A stretch of DNA of 46,689 nucleotides. Source: an uncultured Acidobacteriia bacterium. GTDB taxonomy: Bacteria; Acidobacteriota; Terriglobia; Bryobacterales; Bryobacteraceae. Under the pieces are notes generated by a model. The model made no database searches, was not told the origin of the DNA, and worked only from the letters and a program-made list of their open reading frames with translations. Each line of letters begins with the position of its first letter. Position 1 is the stretch's first letter. The position numbers and the translations under genes were made by a program. The DNA lies in contig CAINNJ010000061.1 in the NCBI GenBank assembly GCA_903851195.1, positions 1-46,689 on the forward strand, in the 5' to 3' direction. Positions 16,014 to 24,644 of the stretch are shown here, in pieces.

Positions 16014-17807
16014 CTATTGTCCGGTAACCGCGATGGTCGCAACCGGACTGTTAACCCCGCCCACCTGGACGACCACGGGAATCGCACTGGCGGCCGCGAA
16101 GCCCGAGGGAATCTGCACGTTGATCTGCATCAGGCCGGCCACCAGCGTAGGCGCCGCTCCGGCATAGTTCACGACGGCGGGCAGGCCGCCGATGGTCACA
16201 TTCACCGTCTGCACCGGCATGGGAAGGGTGGAACCGGTCGCCAGTTTCCCGTCGACTCCACCGGGAGACGTCTGCCCTTCACCGGTCGCATAAAGCGTGA
16301 TCACGCTGCCGACCTGGGCAGGATTGGACGCGCTGTTCAGCGTGCCGTCCTGATTCAGAGCCGCAGCCTGGCCCGAACCTGTCGAGTTGGCGGTGAAGAT
16401 GCCCGGCGCCGTGGGAGCCACGGGAAGCGTGGTCACACGGGAGGTTTTTCCCTGGTAGAGCACGGACACCTGCGCGGAACTGAGACCATCCACGGAATAG
16501 GGCACAATCGCCGCTACGGCGCCTGCCGAAGAATAGATCAGCGGGGCGGCCTTGCCGTTGATCAGAACCTGCGTGCCGCCAACCGTCGTGGGGAAGAAAC
16601 CGCCCTGCGGAGAGGCGACCGCCAGCGTATCGGGGCCCATGCCGGCGCCGAATAAAACCACAATTTCCCCGGCCGAGATGGGATTCGAGGCATCGCCGAC
16701 TCCGGCGACCGGAGGCGCGAAAGCCTGCAGATTCGCGGCGTTCGCCACCGCGCCGACCGAGAAGGCCACCGGCGTCAGTTTGCGGATCACCGCATTGCCC
16801 GCGTCGGCCACATAGACCGCGCCATTCGCGTCGACGGCGACGCCGTAAGGAGAAGTAAACTGCGCGGAGGTCGCGGGACCGCCATTGGCGTCGTCCCATC
16901 CCGCGGTGCCATTGCCGGCGATCCAGAGACGCGTTCCGCCCGCCAGAACCTTCTGGACGGTATTGGTCCGGTAGTCCGCGAAGTAGATGGTACCGGCCGC
17001 ATCCATGGCGAAGTTCTGGGCCACGAAGTTCGAGACGTAGGTGGCGATCTTGCCGTCGGTCCCGATCCGGCGAATACTGCTGGTGCCGATATCGCCGATA
17101 TAGATGTTGCCGGCTTTATCGACGCCGACCGAGTAAGGCAGCGAGAGGAACGCTTTCGTTGCCGGACCGCCATCGCCCGGCGCGGAGCCGAACACCGAGT
17201 AACCGACGCCCGCCACGGTGCTGATGACGCCTGTGGATTTCGTCACCTTGCGGACCGTCGCATTCCCGTAATCGGCGATGTAGAGGTTCCCGGCCGGGTC
17301 GAGTGCGAGGCCTGCGGGGAAATACAGATTCGCGTCCGTCGCCGCGCCACCGTCGCCGCTGAATCCGCGCGAGCCGGTCCCGGCATAAGTACTGATGGCG
17401 CCGGAAGCGTCAACCCGGCGCACCCGGCTGTTCAGGGAGTCCGCGATATAAACGACGCCGGTGGGATCGACCACGACATCGAGAATATTGGAAAGCTGCG
17501 CGCCGTCGCCGGAACCGCCGTCACCGGAAAAGCCGAGGGAGCCGTTCCCCGCGAGGGTGGTCACGATACCGGTGGATTTGGTCACCTTGCGCACGGAATA
17601 ATTCGAGTAATCCGTGATGTAGAGGTTACCCGCAGCATCCACCGCCACGCGCAGCGGGTTGGTGAACTGCGCGCTCAGCGCGGGACCGCTGTCGCCCGAC
17701 CAGCCCGGCGAGCCGCCGGTGCCGGCTATGGTGGAGGAAAAATATTGCTGTGCGAAGGCAACGCTGCCCGCGAGCAACACGCCGATCAGAAGCTGGAAAC
17801 TTTTCAT
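16014..17807 (-). CDS. Secreted NHL-repeat protein with Solibacter-type C-terminal domain
   Basis: 597 residues from the ATG at 17807, selected because M-K-S-F-Q-L-L begins a Sec signal peptide (to A-F-A-Q, ~20); upstream in-frame codons lack such a signal. Residues ~21-350 hold about six NHL units with G-D-G-G-x-A-T, D-x-x-G-N-x-Y-I-A-D and R-K-V, predicting a six-bladed beta-propeller. The rest is a Soli_cterm domain (V-V-L-F-G-A-G-M-G-P, then T-L-Y-A-T-G-E-G and a closing I-N-V-Q-I-P). Its usual first-half Y-V-S-P-x-Q-I-N is replaced by Y-S-S-A-G-A-V-A-A-I. Propellers of this kind usually mediate binding; no enzyme motif is visible. It shares the terminator at 15942-15992 with the parvulin gene. 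Confidence 0.9.
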   Translation of the reverse strand: MKSFQLLIGVLLAGSVAFAQQYFSSTIAGTGGSPGWSGDSGPALSAQFTNPLRVAVDAAGNLYITDYSNYSVRKVTKSTGIVTTLAGNGSLGFSGDGGSGDGAQLSNILDVVVDPTGVVYIADSLNSRVRRVDASGAISTYAGTGSRGFSGDGGAATDANLYFPAGLALDPAGNLYIADYGNATVRKVTKSTGVISTVAGVGYSVFGSAPGDGGPATKAFLSLPYSVGVDKAGNIYIGDIGTSSIRRIGTDGKIATYVSNFVAQNFAMDAAGTIYFADYRTNTVQKVLAGGTRLWIAGNGTAGWDDANGGPATSAQFTSPYGVAVDANGAVYVADAGNAVIRKLTPVAFSVGAVANAANLQAFAPPVAGVGDASNPISAGEIVVLFGAGMGPDTLAVASPQGGFFPTTVGGTQVLINGKAAPLIYSSAGAVAAIVPYSVDGLSSAQVSVLYQGKTSRVTTLPVAPTAPGIFTANSTGSGQAAALNQDGTLNSASNPAQVGSVITLYATGEGQTSPGGVDGKLATGSTLPMPVQTVNVTIGGLPAVVNYAGAAPTLVAGLMQINVQIPSGFAAASAIPVVVQVGGVNSPVATIAVTGQ

Positions 17808-17929
17808 GAATTTCAGTTGTTTGTAGACGCCGGACGGACCGGGCACGTTCCGAATTTTGAGCAGCCGGCCAGCCCCGTGAAGTGAAAGCGGACCTGCTAC
17901 GCCTAATCTGCGATGATACCAATCGGCGT

Positions 17930-18640
17930 ATGGCTCAACTGTTTGCCGGCACATCCGGCTTTTCCTACCCGGCGTGGAAGCCGGATTTTTATCCGAAATC
18001 GGTTCCGGCGAAAGACTTCCTCGGCCACTATGCGGGCCGGCTGAACAGCGTGGAAATCAACTACACGTTCCGGCAACTGCCGTCGGCGAAGACGCTGGAA
18101 GGCTGGCTGAAGGCAACGCCGCCCGGCTTCGCGTTTGCCTGCAAAGCGCATATGCGGCTGACGCACATCATGAAGATGAAGGAAGCGGAGAGTTTCACGG
18201 AACTGTTCCTGAAGACGCTGGAACCGCTGCGGGCAGCGCGCCGCCTGGGACCCATCCTGTTTCAGTTCGCGCCGACGTTCAAGGTGGATGTCGAACGCCT
18301 GGCCGCCTACCTGCCCCTGCTGCCGCGCGATATGCGGTTCGCGTTCGAGTTCCGGCATGCGTCGTGGCTGGCCGATCCGGTTTACGAAAAGCTGGCGGAA
18401 CATGGCATTGCGCTATGCCTGGCGGAATCGGACAAACTGGAAGTGCCCAAAGTCTTCACCGCCGATTTCGGGTATTTCCGGCTGCGCAAGGGCGATTACT
18501 CCGAAGAAGCCCGCGCGGCGATTGTGGGCCAGGTAAAGGAATTGCTGGCTGGCGGGCGGGACGTTTATGTGTATTTCAAGCATGAGGAAGATCCCAATGG
18601 GGCGTTGTGGGCGGAGCAAATGCTGCGGGCCTGCGCCTGA
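17930..18640 (+). CDS. DUF72 (YecE-like) family protein
   Basis: 236 residues from the ATG at 17930, which starts just before the conserved G-T-S-G-F-S-Y-P-x-W block; the frame can be extended to a GTG at 17882, but family alignment favours the ATG. Further landmarks are V-E-I-N-Y-T-F-R at ~42-49, F-K-x-H-x-R-L-T-H, G-P-I-L-F-Q-F, F-E-F-R-H-x-S-W, and the terminal Y-V-Y-F-K-H-E-x-D-x-x-G. The fold is a TIM barrel; the biochemical role is unknown. It is cytosolic, with no signal peptide. It diverges from the NHL gene across 122 bases in which I found no clear promoter. Confidence 0.9.
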   Translation: MAQLFAGTSGFSYPAWKPDFYPKSVPAKDFLGHYAGRLNSVEINYTFRQLPSAKTLEGWLKATPPGFAFACKAHMRLTHIMKMKEAESFTELFLKTLEPLRAARRLGPILFQFAPTFKVDVERLAAYLPLLPRDMRFAFEFRHASWLADPVYEKLAEHGIALCLAESDKLEVPKVFTADFGYFRLRKGDYSEEARAAIVGQVKELLAGGRDVYVYFKHEEDPNGALWAEQMLRACA

Positions 18641-18682
18641 TATCGGGTGCAACCGTTCCGGCGGGACTGCGTTACTAAGAAG

Positions 18683-19600
18683 ATGAGGAACCGGCGGGAT
18701 TTTCTGAAACTGAGCGCGGCGCTGACGGTCGCTGGCGCCGCGGCGCGGGCACAGCAGGAAGGCGACGCGGTGTTTTCCACGGACGTGAAAGTCGTCAGCG
18801 TCCTCGCCACCATTCTCGATAAACAGGGCCGCATCATCCACGATCTGAGCAAAGACGATTTCCAGATCAGCGAAAACGGCCGCCCGCAAACCATCAAATA
18901 CTTCTCGCGCGATTCGGATCTGCCGCTGACCATCGGTCTGATGGTGGATACCAGCATGAGCCAGGTGCAGGTGATCGCGGCCGAACGGGGCGCCAGCTTT
19001 CGCTTTCTCGACCGGATCCTGCGGGAAGACAAAGATCAGGTCTTCGTGATGCAGTTCGATATGAACGTGCAGACGCCGCAGCCGCTCACCTCGTCCCGGC
19101 AGCAACTGGAAAAAGCGCTGGTCTACGTGGACACGCCAACGCGCGCGGAACTCCGCAGCCAGGTGGGCGGCGGCACGCTGCTGTTCGACGCCGTGGTGAA
19201 CGCGTCGAAGAACATCATGACGAAGCGCCAGGGCAGGAAGGCGCTGATCATTATGTCGGACGGCGGCGAGAACGGCAGCGATGCCAGCCTGACCGATGCC
19301 ATCGAGGCCGCGCAGCACGCCGACACCATGATTTATTCGATCCTGTTCGGCGGCACGGAAGGACGCGGCATTTTACAGCGAATGTCACGGGAAACCGGCG
19401 GCGGCTTCTTCGAGGTCACGAAGAAGCAGTCCATCGATCAGATTTACGACGTGATTCAGAACGAACTGCGCGGCCAGTACAGTCTGGGCTACGTGTCCGA
19501 CGAACCGGTGCGGATTTCGGGATTTCGAAAACTACAGCTCACCACCAAAACGAAGGGCCTGACGGTGCAGGCCCGCGATCGGTACTGGGCGCAGAGATAG
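18683..19600 (+). CDS. VWFA-domain protein (acidobacterial VWFA-related family) with Tat signal
   Basis: 305 residues from the ATG at 18683, preceded by AAGAAG as a modest ribosome site. The N-terminus is N-R-R-D-F-L-K-L, a twin-arginine motif at Arg4-Arg5, followed by a short hydrophobic stretch and A-R-A-Q (~21-24). A ~60-residue lead (D-V-K-V-V-S-V, D-L-S-K-D-D-F) is typical of TIGR03436-like proteins. The VWFA domain (~80-280) carries a MIDAS D-T-S-M-S with Asp89, Ser91 and Ser93, and S-D-G-G-E-N downstream. It likely binds a metal and a protein partner outside the cytoplasm; the partner is unknown. Its TAG stop directly abuts the stop of the next convergent gene. Confidence 0.9.
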   Translation: MRNRRDFLKLSAALTVAGAAARAQQEGDAVFSTDVKVVSVLATILDKQGRIIHDLSKDDFQISENGRPQTIKYFSRDSDLPLTIGLMVDTSMSQVQVIAAERGASFRFLDRILREDKDQVFVMQFDMNVQTPQPLTSSRQQLEKALVYVDTPTRAELRSQVGGGTLLFDAVVNASKNIMTKRQGRKALIIMSDGGENGSDASLTDAIEAAQHADTMIYSILFGGTEGRGILQRMSRETGGGFFEVTKKQSIDQIYDVIQNELRGQYSLGYVSDEPVRISGFRKLQLTTKTKGLTVQARDRYWAQR

Positions 19601-20581
19601 CTATTTCTTCGCGATGTACTGCTTGTAGAGATCGGCGATCTTCGCCTGCGCCGCATCGCCCGGATGAATCACCACGCGATAGCGGAAGTGCAGCTTCTCG
19701 CCCGGTTTCAGCGTCATGGAGCCATCCGGCTCGGCGCCTTTGGTGAACTGCTTCACGCCGAAAATGTTGTTCGCGAAGAGGCCGTAGCCGCGCGCGTGCC
19801 AGTAGGTCGGGTAGCGGGGATTGCCGGGGGTGTCGAAGATCGCGAGACCCACCTGCTGGCCCTCCACCGTGCCCGAGTAGTCCATCCACTCCGAGCGTTT
19901 GCCCCAGCATTCCGCTTCCGTTTTGCCGCCCTGCGCGTTCGTCATCAGGCCGGTGCGCTTCGGCTCGGCGGGCTGCTTCGGGCCGGGCTCTTCCAGACCG
20001 GAAGCGACGCGGATTCCAAACACGCCGTCTTTGCCGTCACCGAACGTGACCGTTTCTTTGGCCGTGAGCGTGAAGTCGAAATCGATCACGCGATTGGGGC
20101 CGCCGGCGTGGAAAATCATTTTGCGGTCTTCGTTCAGGACCACCTTGCCGTCCGACTGTTTCCACTCGGAAGTCTCATCGATCTCACCCATTTTCGCGCC
20201 GCCCTCGACCTTGCCGACTTTGGTGACGAAGATGTGACCGCGCTTCACCTTGGCCTGCTTCGGATCGGTGTCGTAGGCGAATTCGTTGTTCCAGTAGTCG
20301 AAACCGTTGACGGAATCGTGCGCGAACCAGACGGCGCGCTGGTGGGGATGGTCTACCGATTCGCCCTCCACTTTATCCATGGGGAACGAGCGCGTGACCG
20401 CGATTCCGGACGGCGCGCGCAGCGGGTAAAGATACGGCTTGGCCACATCCGGACCGTAAAAGAACGTGGTGTAGGGCTTGCCATCGATCTCCACGGCAAT
20501 CCGGTTGTTTCCCTGCGTCATCTTTACCTGAGCGGCCGCCGGCAACATTGCCAGAAGGCCCAGCGCGAGCAATTTGTGCAT
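19601..20581 (-). CDS. DUF6807 / 'PmoA family' secreted protein
   Basis: 326 residues with a signal peptide (to A-A-A-Q, ~18). The hallmark is a His cluster, D-H-P-H-Q-R-A-V-W-F-A-H (His78, His80, His88), with later motifs F-D-F-T-L, F-G-I-R-V-A and P-T-Y-W-H-A-R-G-Y-G. The family is often auto-named 'methane oxygenase PmoA', but it is a beta-rich secreted family unrelated in evidence to methane oxidation, so that name should not be used. A sugar-binding or sugar-processing role is sometimes inferred from its genomic context elsewhere. It follows the gene at 20607-21845 by 25 bases and is probably co-transcribed. Its stop codon abuts that of the VWFA gene. Confidence 0.82.
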   Translation of the reverse strand: MHKLLALGLLAMLPAAAQVKMTQGNNRIAVEIDGKPYTTFFYGPDVAKPYLYPLRAPSGIAVTRSFPMDKVEGESVDHPHQRAVWFAHDSVNGFDYWNNEFAYDTDPKQAKVKRGHIFVTKVGKVEGGAKMGEIDETSEWKQSDGKVVLNEDRKMIFHAGGPNRVIDFDFTLTAKETVTFGDGKDGVFGIRVASGLEEPGPKQPAEPKRTGLMTNAQGGKTEAECWGKRSEWMDYSGTVEGQQVGLAIFDTPGNPRYPTYWHARGYGLFANNIFGVKQFTKGAEPDGSMTLKPGEKLHFRYRVVIHPGDAAQAKIADLYKQYIAKK

Positions 20582-20606
20582 GTAAATCAGTTAATCACAA
20601 CCGGGC

Positions 20607-21845
20607 TTATCGCGGACGGGCGGATTCCGTTTGCAGGGAAAAGCCGAGTCCTTTCGGGATCCGGATCGATTCCCCTTCCACGTAGAAATAGCCAACTCCC
20701 GGGCTCAGCTTTTCGGGCGGTCCGGTGGCGTAGCCGATGGCGGTGCGGTGATAACCGGAGAAAGGGGTCATGTCGTCGGGCTTGCCGAAAAGCGCCGCGT
20801 GGTGCGTTCCGTACTCCGCCTCGTTGAACTCCAGCCCGACCTCGAAATAGGGCAGATTGCCGCTGTGGCGATCGAGACGGCGGATCACGCCTTTCACGAG
20901 GGCGCCGCGGGGCAGCAGAACCTGATCGCCGAAACGGACCGCCTTTGTGACCACGGCGCGGATCTCATCGCCGACGGCCGCATGCTGCGAGTCGATGGGG
21001 AGGTCGAGACGCAAAGGAATGCTGAGGCCGCCGGGCAGCGCGCCTTCGTCGACGGAACCGGGCAGCGCGGGGGCGTTGGCGGGTGCGTCCTCATCCGTAA
21101 AAGAGATCTTCGATTCCGCCGTGTACTGCCGGCATCCCGTGAAGGTCGCGCGGTTGCGAAAGCGGCTGCCATCGAACAGTTCCGATTCCAGTTCGACGGC
21201 CAGCGGCAGCAGCGCGTCCGCGTCGCCGATCCGGACCCGACCGTAATCCGCCGTCTCCTCGATCCGCTTGTCCTGGCTGAAGGGCGGCAGATCTTCGGCG
21301 GCGAAGTGCAGCCGAACCAGATCGAGCGTGCCCGCATCCACCCAAAACGATCCGATGGCGCCGACCACACCCGAAGCCCCGCGCGACTTCACGGTCCAGC
21401 CGCTCATCATCTGGGGGATGTGGAAGTCGTAGCGGAGCAGGTTGCGCGATCCCTCCGTTTCCGGGCCGGCGAAATGGATTTCGGCCGAACGGCCCATGAA
21501 AATGTTGTGGGACATGGCGGAAAATTCGCCATCCGAAAGAAAGCCGCCGGTCACCATGGTGTCCAGCTTGCGGTCGTCGAAGCTCTTCGCTCCCGGCCAT
21601 GAGTAGAGTTCCCTGCCGTCCACGATGGCGACCAGAACCCGGATCCGGTCGAACGGCTTGATTTTTCCGCCGGGCAGAGCGCGGTAGCGGTCGATGGTTT
21701 CGAGGCAGGTGTAGTTGAACTGACGCTTCAGTTCCGCTGTCATCAGGTGTTCGATTCTGGCGAGATTGAGAATGTGCGGCGGGATTTCGTCGCTCCGGCC
21801 CGGACAGGCCAGCCCGAGCAGAATGAGGACGAAAAGGGTTCGCAT
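20607..21845 (-). CDS. Secreted protein of unknown function
   Basis: 412 residues. The N-terminus M-R-T-L-F-V-L-I-L-L-G-L-A-C-P is a signal peptide; Cys14 sits in an imperfect lipobox (G-L-A-C), so a lipoprotein is possible but not clear. The next ~30 residues are helical with a C-L-E-T-I-D-R-Y motif (residues ~47-54). The rest is predicted beta-rich, with conserved-looking S-H-N-I-F and a C-terminal stretch (~275-400; V-G-D-E-I-R-A-V-V, then L-P-R-G-A-L-V-K-G) that recalls TrbI/VirB10-like or barrel proteins handling 'promise' values. No catalytic motif was found. It heads a likely two-gene unit with the DUF6807 gene and diverges from the M14 peptidase gene across 57 bases. Confidence 0.72.
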   Translation of the reverse strand: MRTLFVLILLGLACPGRSDEIPPHILNLARIEHLMTAELKRQFNYTCLETIDRYRALPGGKIKPFDRIRVLVAIVDGRELYSWPGAKSFDDRKLDTMVTGGFLSDGEFSAMSHNIFMGRSAEIHFAGPETEGSRNLLRYDFHIPQMMSGWTVKSRGASGVVGAIGSFWVDAGTLDLVRLHFAAEDLPPFSQDKRIEETADYGRVRIGDADALLPLAVELESELFDGSRFRNRATFTGCRQYTAESKISFTDEDAPANAPALPGSVDEGALPGGLSIPLRLDLPIDSQHAAVGDEIRAVVTKAVRFGDQVLLPRGALVKGVIRRLDRHSGNLPYFEVGLEFNEAEYGTHHAALFGKPDDMTPFSGYHRTAIGYATGPPEKLSPGVGYFYVEGESIRIPKGLGFSLQTESARPR

Positions 21846-21902
21846 GACCAGCCTTGTATACGGATTGTAGCTCCGGGCGATCTGCTACAGTGACGGATTC
21901 TA

Positions 21903-24629
21903 ATGACCCGCGGACATTTTGCCCTTCTCTGCTGCGCTTTCCTCGGCGGCGTTCCCGCCGGACTTGCGCAATCTCCCGCGCCGTACTGGCCGGGCACGAC
22001 CTACAATCCGGCGATTCCCACCGTGAAACAGGTGCTCGGCTACGAACCGGGTGAGCGGATCACTACGGTGGAGGGAATCGCCACCTATCTGGAAGCGCTG
22101 GCCAAGGCCTCGCCCCGCATCCGGCTGTACTCCTACGGGCAGACGTGGGAAGGCCGCAAGCTGATCTACGCGGTGATCGCGTCGGAAGACAAGATGCGCC
22201 GTATCGACGAGATCAAGGCGTCCTGGCAGAAATTTACGGATCCGAAGATCACGAAGCCGGCCGACGCGAAGAGGCTGGAGGCTTCCCTGCCCGCTCTGGT
22301 GTGGCTCGGCTACGGCGTGCACGGCAACGAGATTTCGTCGAGCGATGCGGCGCTGGTGACCGCGTATCACCTGATCGCGGCGCAGAACGATCCGGTGGTG
22401 GAAAAGATTCTGAAGAGCGACGTGCTGCTGCTGGACCCCAGCCAGAATCCGGACGGGCGCGACCGCTTCGTCCATTTCTACGAGCAGAACGTGGGGCTGG
22501 AGCCGAATGCGAGCCAGATCTCGGCCGAACATACGGAGCCGTGGCCGGGCGGCCGGACCAATCACTATTATTTCGATCTGAATCGGGACTGGCTCACGGC
22601 GACGCAGCCGGAATCGCAGGGCCGGATTCAGATGCTGCGCGAGTGGATGCCGGTGGTCGCCATCGACCTGCACGAGATGGGCAGCGACTCCACCTACTAC
22701 TTCACGCCGGAGGCCGACCCGTACAATCCGTTTCTGCCGTCCGATCTGAAGAAAACGATGGAAATCATCGGCCGGAACAACGCGAAGTGGTTTGACCAGT
22801 ACGGCTTCGATTACTTCACGCGGGACACGTACGACAACTGGTATCCGGGCTACGGCGCTTCCTGGCCGATGTACTACGGCGGGCTGGCGGCGACTTACGA
22901 GCAGGCTTCCGCGCGCGGCTTAGTGGTGCGGAAGTCGGATGGATCCGTGATGCCGTATCGCGATACGGTGCGGCACCATTTCGTCGCGTCGATTTCGACG
23001 CTGGAATCGGCGGCGGACAACCGGGCGAAGTTTATCGACGGGCTGTATCAGTACCGCGCGTCGGCTTTGGAGGCGGGCGCGAAGGATACGGTCCGCGAAT
23101 ATCTGCTGCCGCCGGGCCACGATCCGTCGACAACCACGAAACTGGCGTCGGTGCTGGCCGGGCACGGCATTGAGATCCGGCAGGCGAAGGCGGCGTTTCA
23201 GGCGGGCGGCAAGAGTTATCCGGCCGGAACGTATGCGGTTTCACTGGCCCAGCCGCAGCGTTTGTTGATCCATACGCTGCTCGATCCGCAGACGCCGTTC
23301 GAAGAGAAGTTCCTGCAGGAGCAGGAGCGCCGCCGCGCGCGCCGGCTGCGGCACCAGATTTACGACATCACGGCCTGGTCGCTGCCGTTCCTGTTCAATG
23401 TGGAGACCATTGCGGTGGCCGAAGCGGTGAAGGGCGACTTTGCGGCCGTGCATCCGAAGGCGGTGACTCCGGGGACCGTGCAGGGCGGCAAGGCGAGCGT
23501 GGCGTATCTGATTCCATGGGGAACGCAGGCGGCCGGGCGGTTCCTCGCCGCCGCCGAGCGCGAAAATATCCGGGTCTGGAGCGCGGACGAGGCGTTCACC
23601 ATCCCCGGCCGGAAGTTCGCATCCGGAACGCTGATCGTCAAAGTGCACGACAACGCGGCGACTATCCATGATCGTGTGGCGAAGCTGGCGGAAACCACCG
23701 GCGCGGACGTTTATGCCGTGGCTTCCGGCTGGACCGAAGAGGGTCCGAACTTCGGCAGCCAGTTCGTCCAGCTGATGCGGAAACCGGAGATCGCGATCGC
23801 GTGGGATACGCCGACGGCGGCTGGTTCCGCGGGCGCGGTGCGCTTCGTGCTGGAGCGGCAGTTCGGGTATCCCACGACGCCGATTCGTACTACCAATCTC
23901 GCCACGGCGGACCTGAGCCGCTTCAATGTGCTGATTCTGCCGGACTCCGCGGCGGGTGGATACGGGCCGAACATCAACGCGGCGGGCGTGGAAAATCTGA
24001 AGCGCTGGGTCGCGAACGGCGGCACGCTGATCGGCATTGAGGGAGCGCTGGCGTTTCTGACCGAAGCCCGCGCGGGATTCCTGTCGTCGGCGGCGGAAGG
24101 CAAGGCGACGGGGGTCGCGGAACCGGCGAAGGGCGGCGCGCCGGCGGCGACGACCGGACCTCCGACGGCGGCCGCGGGAACGCCTGGCGGGCCGCCCGCC
24201 GGCAAGATCTTCGCCACCGAGGCGGACTACACGAAGGCGGTCCTGCCCTCCAGTGAACCGCCGGATACGGTGCCGGGCGCCATCGTGCGCGCCAAAGCGG
24301 ATCAGGAATACTGGGCGACGGTAGGGGTTCCTCCCACCGTCTACGCCATGTACACCGGGCGTGGCATTTACTCTCCGCTCGCCACGGACAAGGGCGTGAA
24401 CGCGGTGCTCTTCGAAGCGCCCGAACAGGTTCTCGCCTCCGGCTACATGTGGGAAGAGAACAAGAAACAGCTGGCCCGCAAGCCGCTGATGATGGTGTCG
24501 ACGCAGGGGCGGGGCGTGGTGGTCGGATTTACGGCGGATCCGAATTTCCGCGCGTTCCTCGACGGCCTGAACGTGTTGTTTCTGAATGCGGTGTTCCGCG
24601 GACCGGCGCACTCCCGGCCCGCGCCGTAA
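21903..24629 (+). CDS. Secreted M14 zinc carboxypeptidase-like protein with GATase-like C-terminal region
   Basis: 908 residues with a signal peptide (to G-L-A-Q, ~23). The M14 metal ligands are visible as H-G-N-E (His140, Glu143) and D-L-H-E-M-G (His257); the catalytic Glu is probably Glu333 in A-T-Y-E-Q-A-S. D-P-S-Q-N-P-D-G-R (178-186) and D-L-N-R-D-W (225-230) are the usual substrate-pocket motifs. Beyond ~400, a region at ~600-715 (nt ~23760-24050) resembles the class I amidotransferase-like fold often appended to such large peptidases, followed by a Gly/Pro/Ala linker (~735-760) and a final beta segment. It probably trims extracellular peptides. It is convergent with the next gene, with 15 bases between. 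Confidence 0.88.
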   Translation: MTRGHFALLCCAFLGGVPAGLAQSPAPYWPGTTYNPAIPTVKQVLGYEPGERITTVEGIATYLEALAKASPRIRLYSYGQTWEGRKLIYAVIASEDKMRRIDEIKASWQKFTDPKITKPADAKRLEASLPALVWLGYGVHGNEISSSDAALVTAYHLIAAQNDPVVEKILKSDVLLLDPSQNPDGRDRFVHFYEQNVGLEPNASQISAEHTEPWPGGRTNHYYFDLNRDWLTATQPESQGRIQMLREWMPVVAIDLHEMGSDSTYYFTPEADPYNPFLPSDLKKTMEIIGRNNAKWFDQYGFDYFTRDTYDNWYPGYGASWPMYYGGLAATYEQASARGLVVRKSDGSVMPYRDTVRHHFVASISTLESAADNRAKFIDGLYQYRASALEAGAKDTVREYLLPPGHDPSTTTKLASVLAGHGIEIRQAKAAFQAGGKSYPAGTYAVSLAQPQRLLIHTLLDPQTPFEEKFLQEQERRRARRLRHQIYDITAWSLPFLFNVETIAVAEAVKGDFAAVHPKAVTPGTVQGGKASVAYLIPWGTQAAGRFLAAAERENIRVWSADEAFTIPGRKFASGTLIVKVHDNAATIHDRVAKLAETTGADVYAVASGWTEEGPNFGSQFVQLMRKPEIAIAWDTPTAAGSAGAVRFVLERQFGYPTTPIRTTNLATADLSRFNVLILPDSAAGGYGPNINAAGVENLKRWVANGGTLIGIEGALAFLTEARAGFLSSAAEGKATGVAEPAKGGAPAATTGPPTAAAGTPGGPPAGKIFATEADYTKAVLPSSEPPDTVPGAIVRAKADQEYWATVGVPPTVYAMYTGRGIYSPLATDKGVNAVLFEAPEQVLASGYMWEENKKQLARKPLMMVSTQGRGVVVGFTADPNFRAFLDGLNVLFLNAVFRGPAHSRPAP

Positions 24630-24644
24630 CCCGTTCGCCGGGCC

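Noticed and set aside
19601-20581. Methane oxygenase PmoA
   Set aside because: The name comes from automatic labels; the protein is a soluble secreted beta-rich protein with a signal peptide and lacks the membrane helices of particulate methane monooxygenase.
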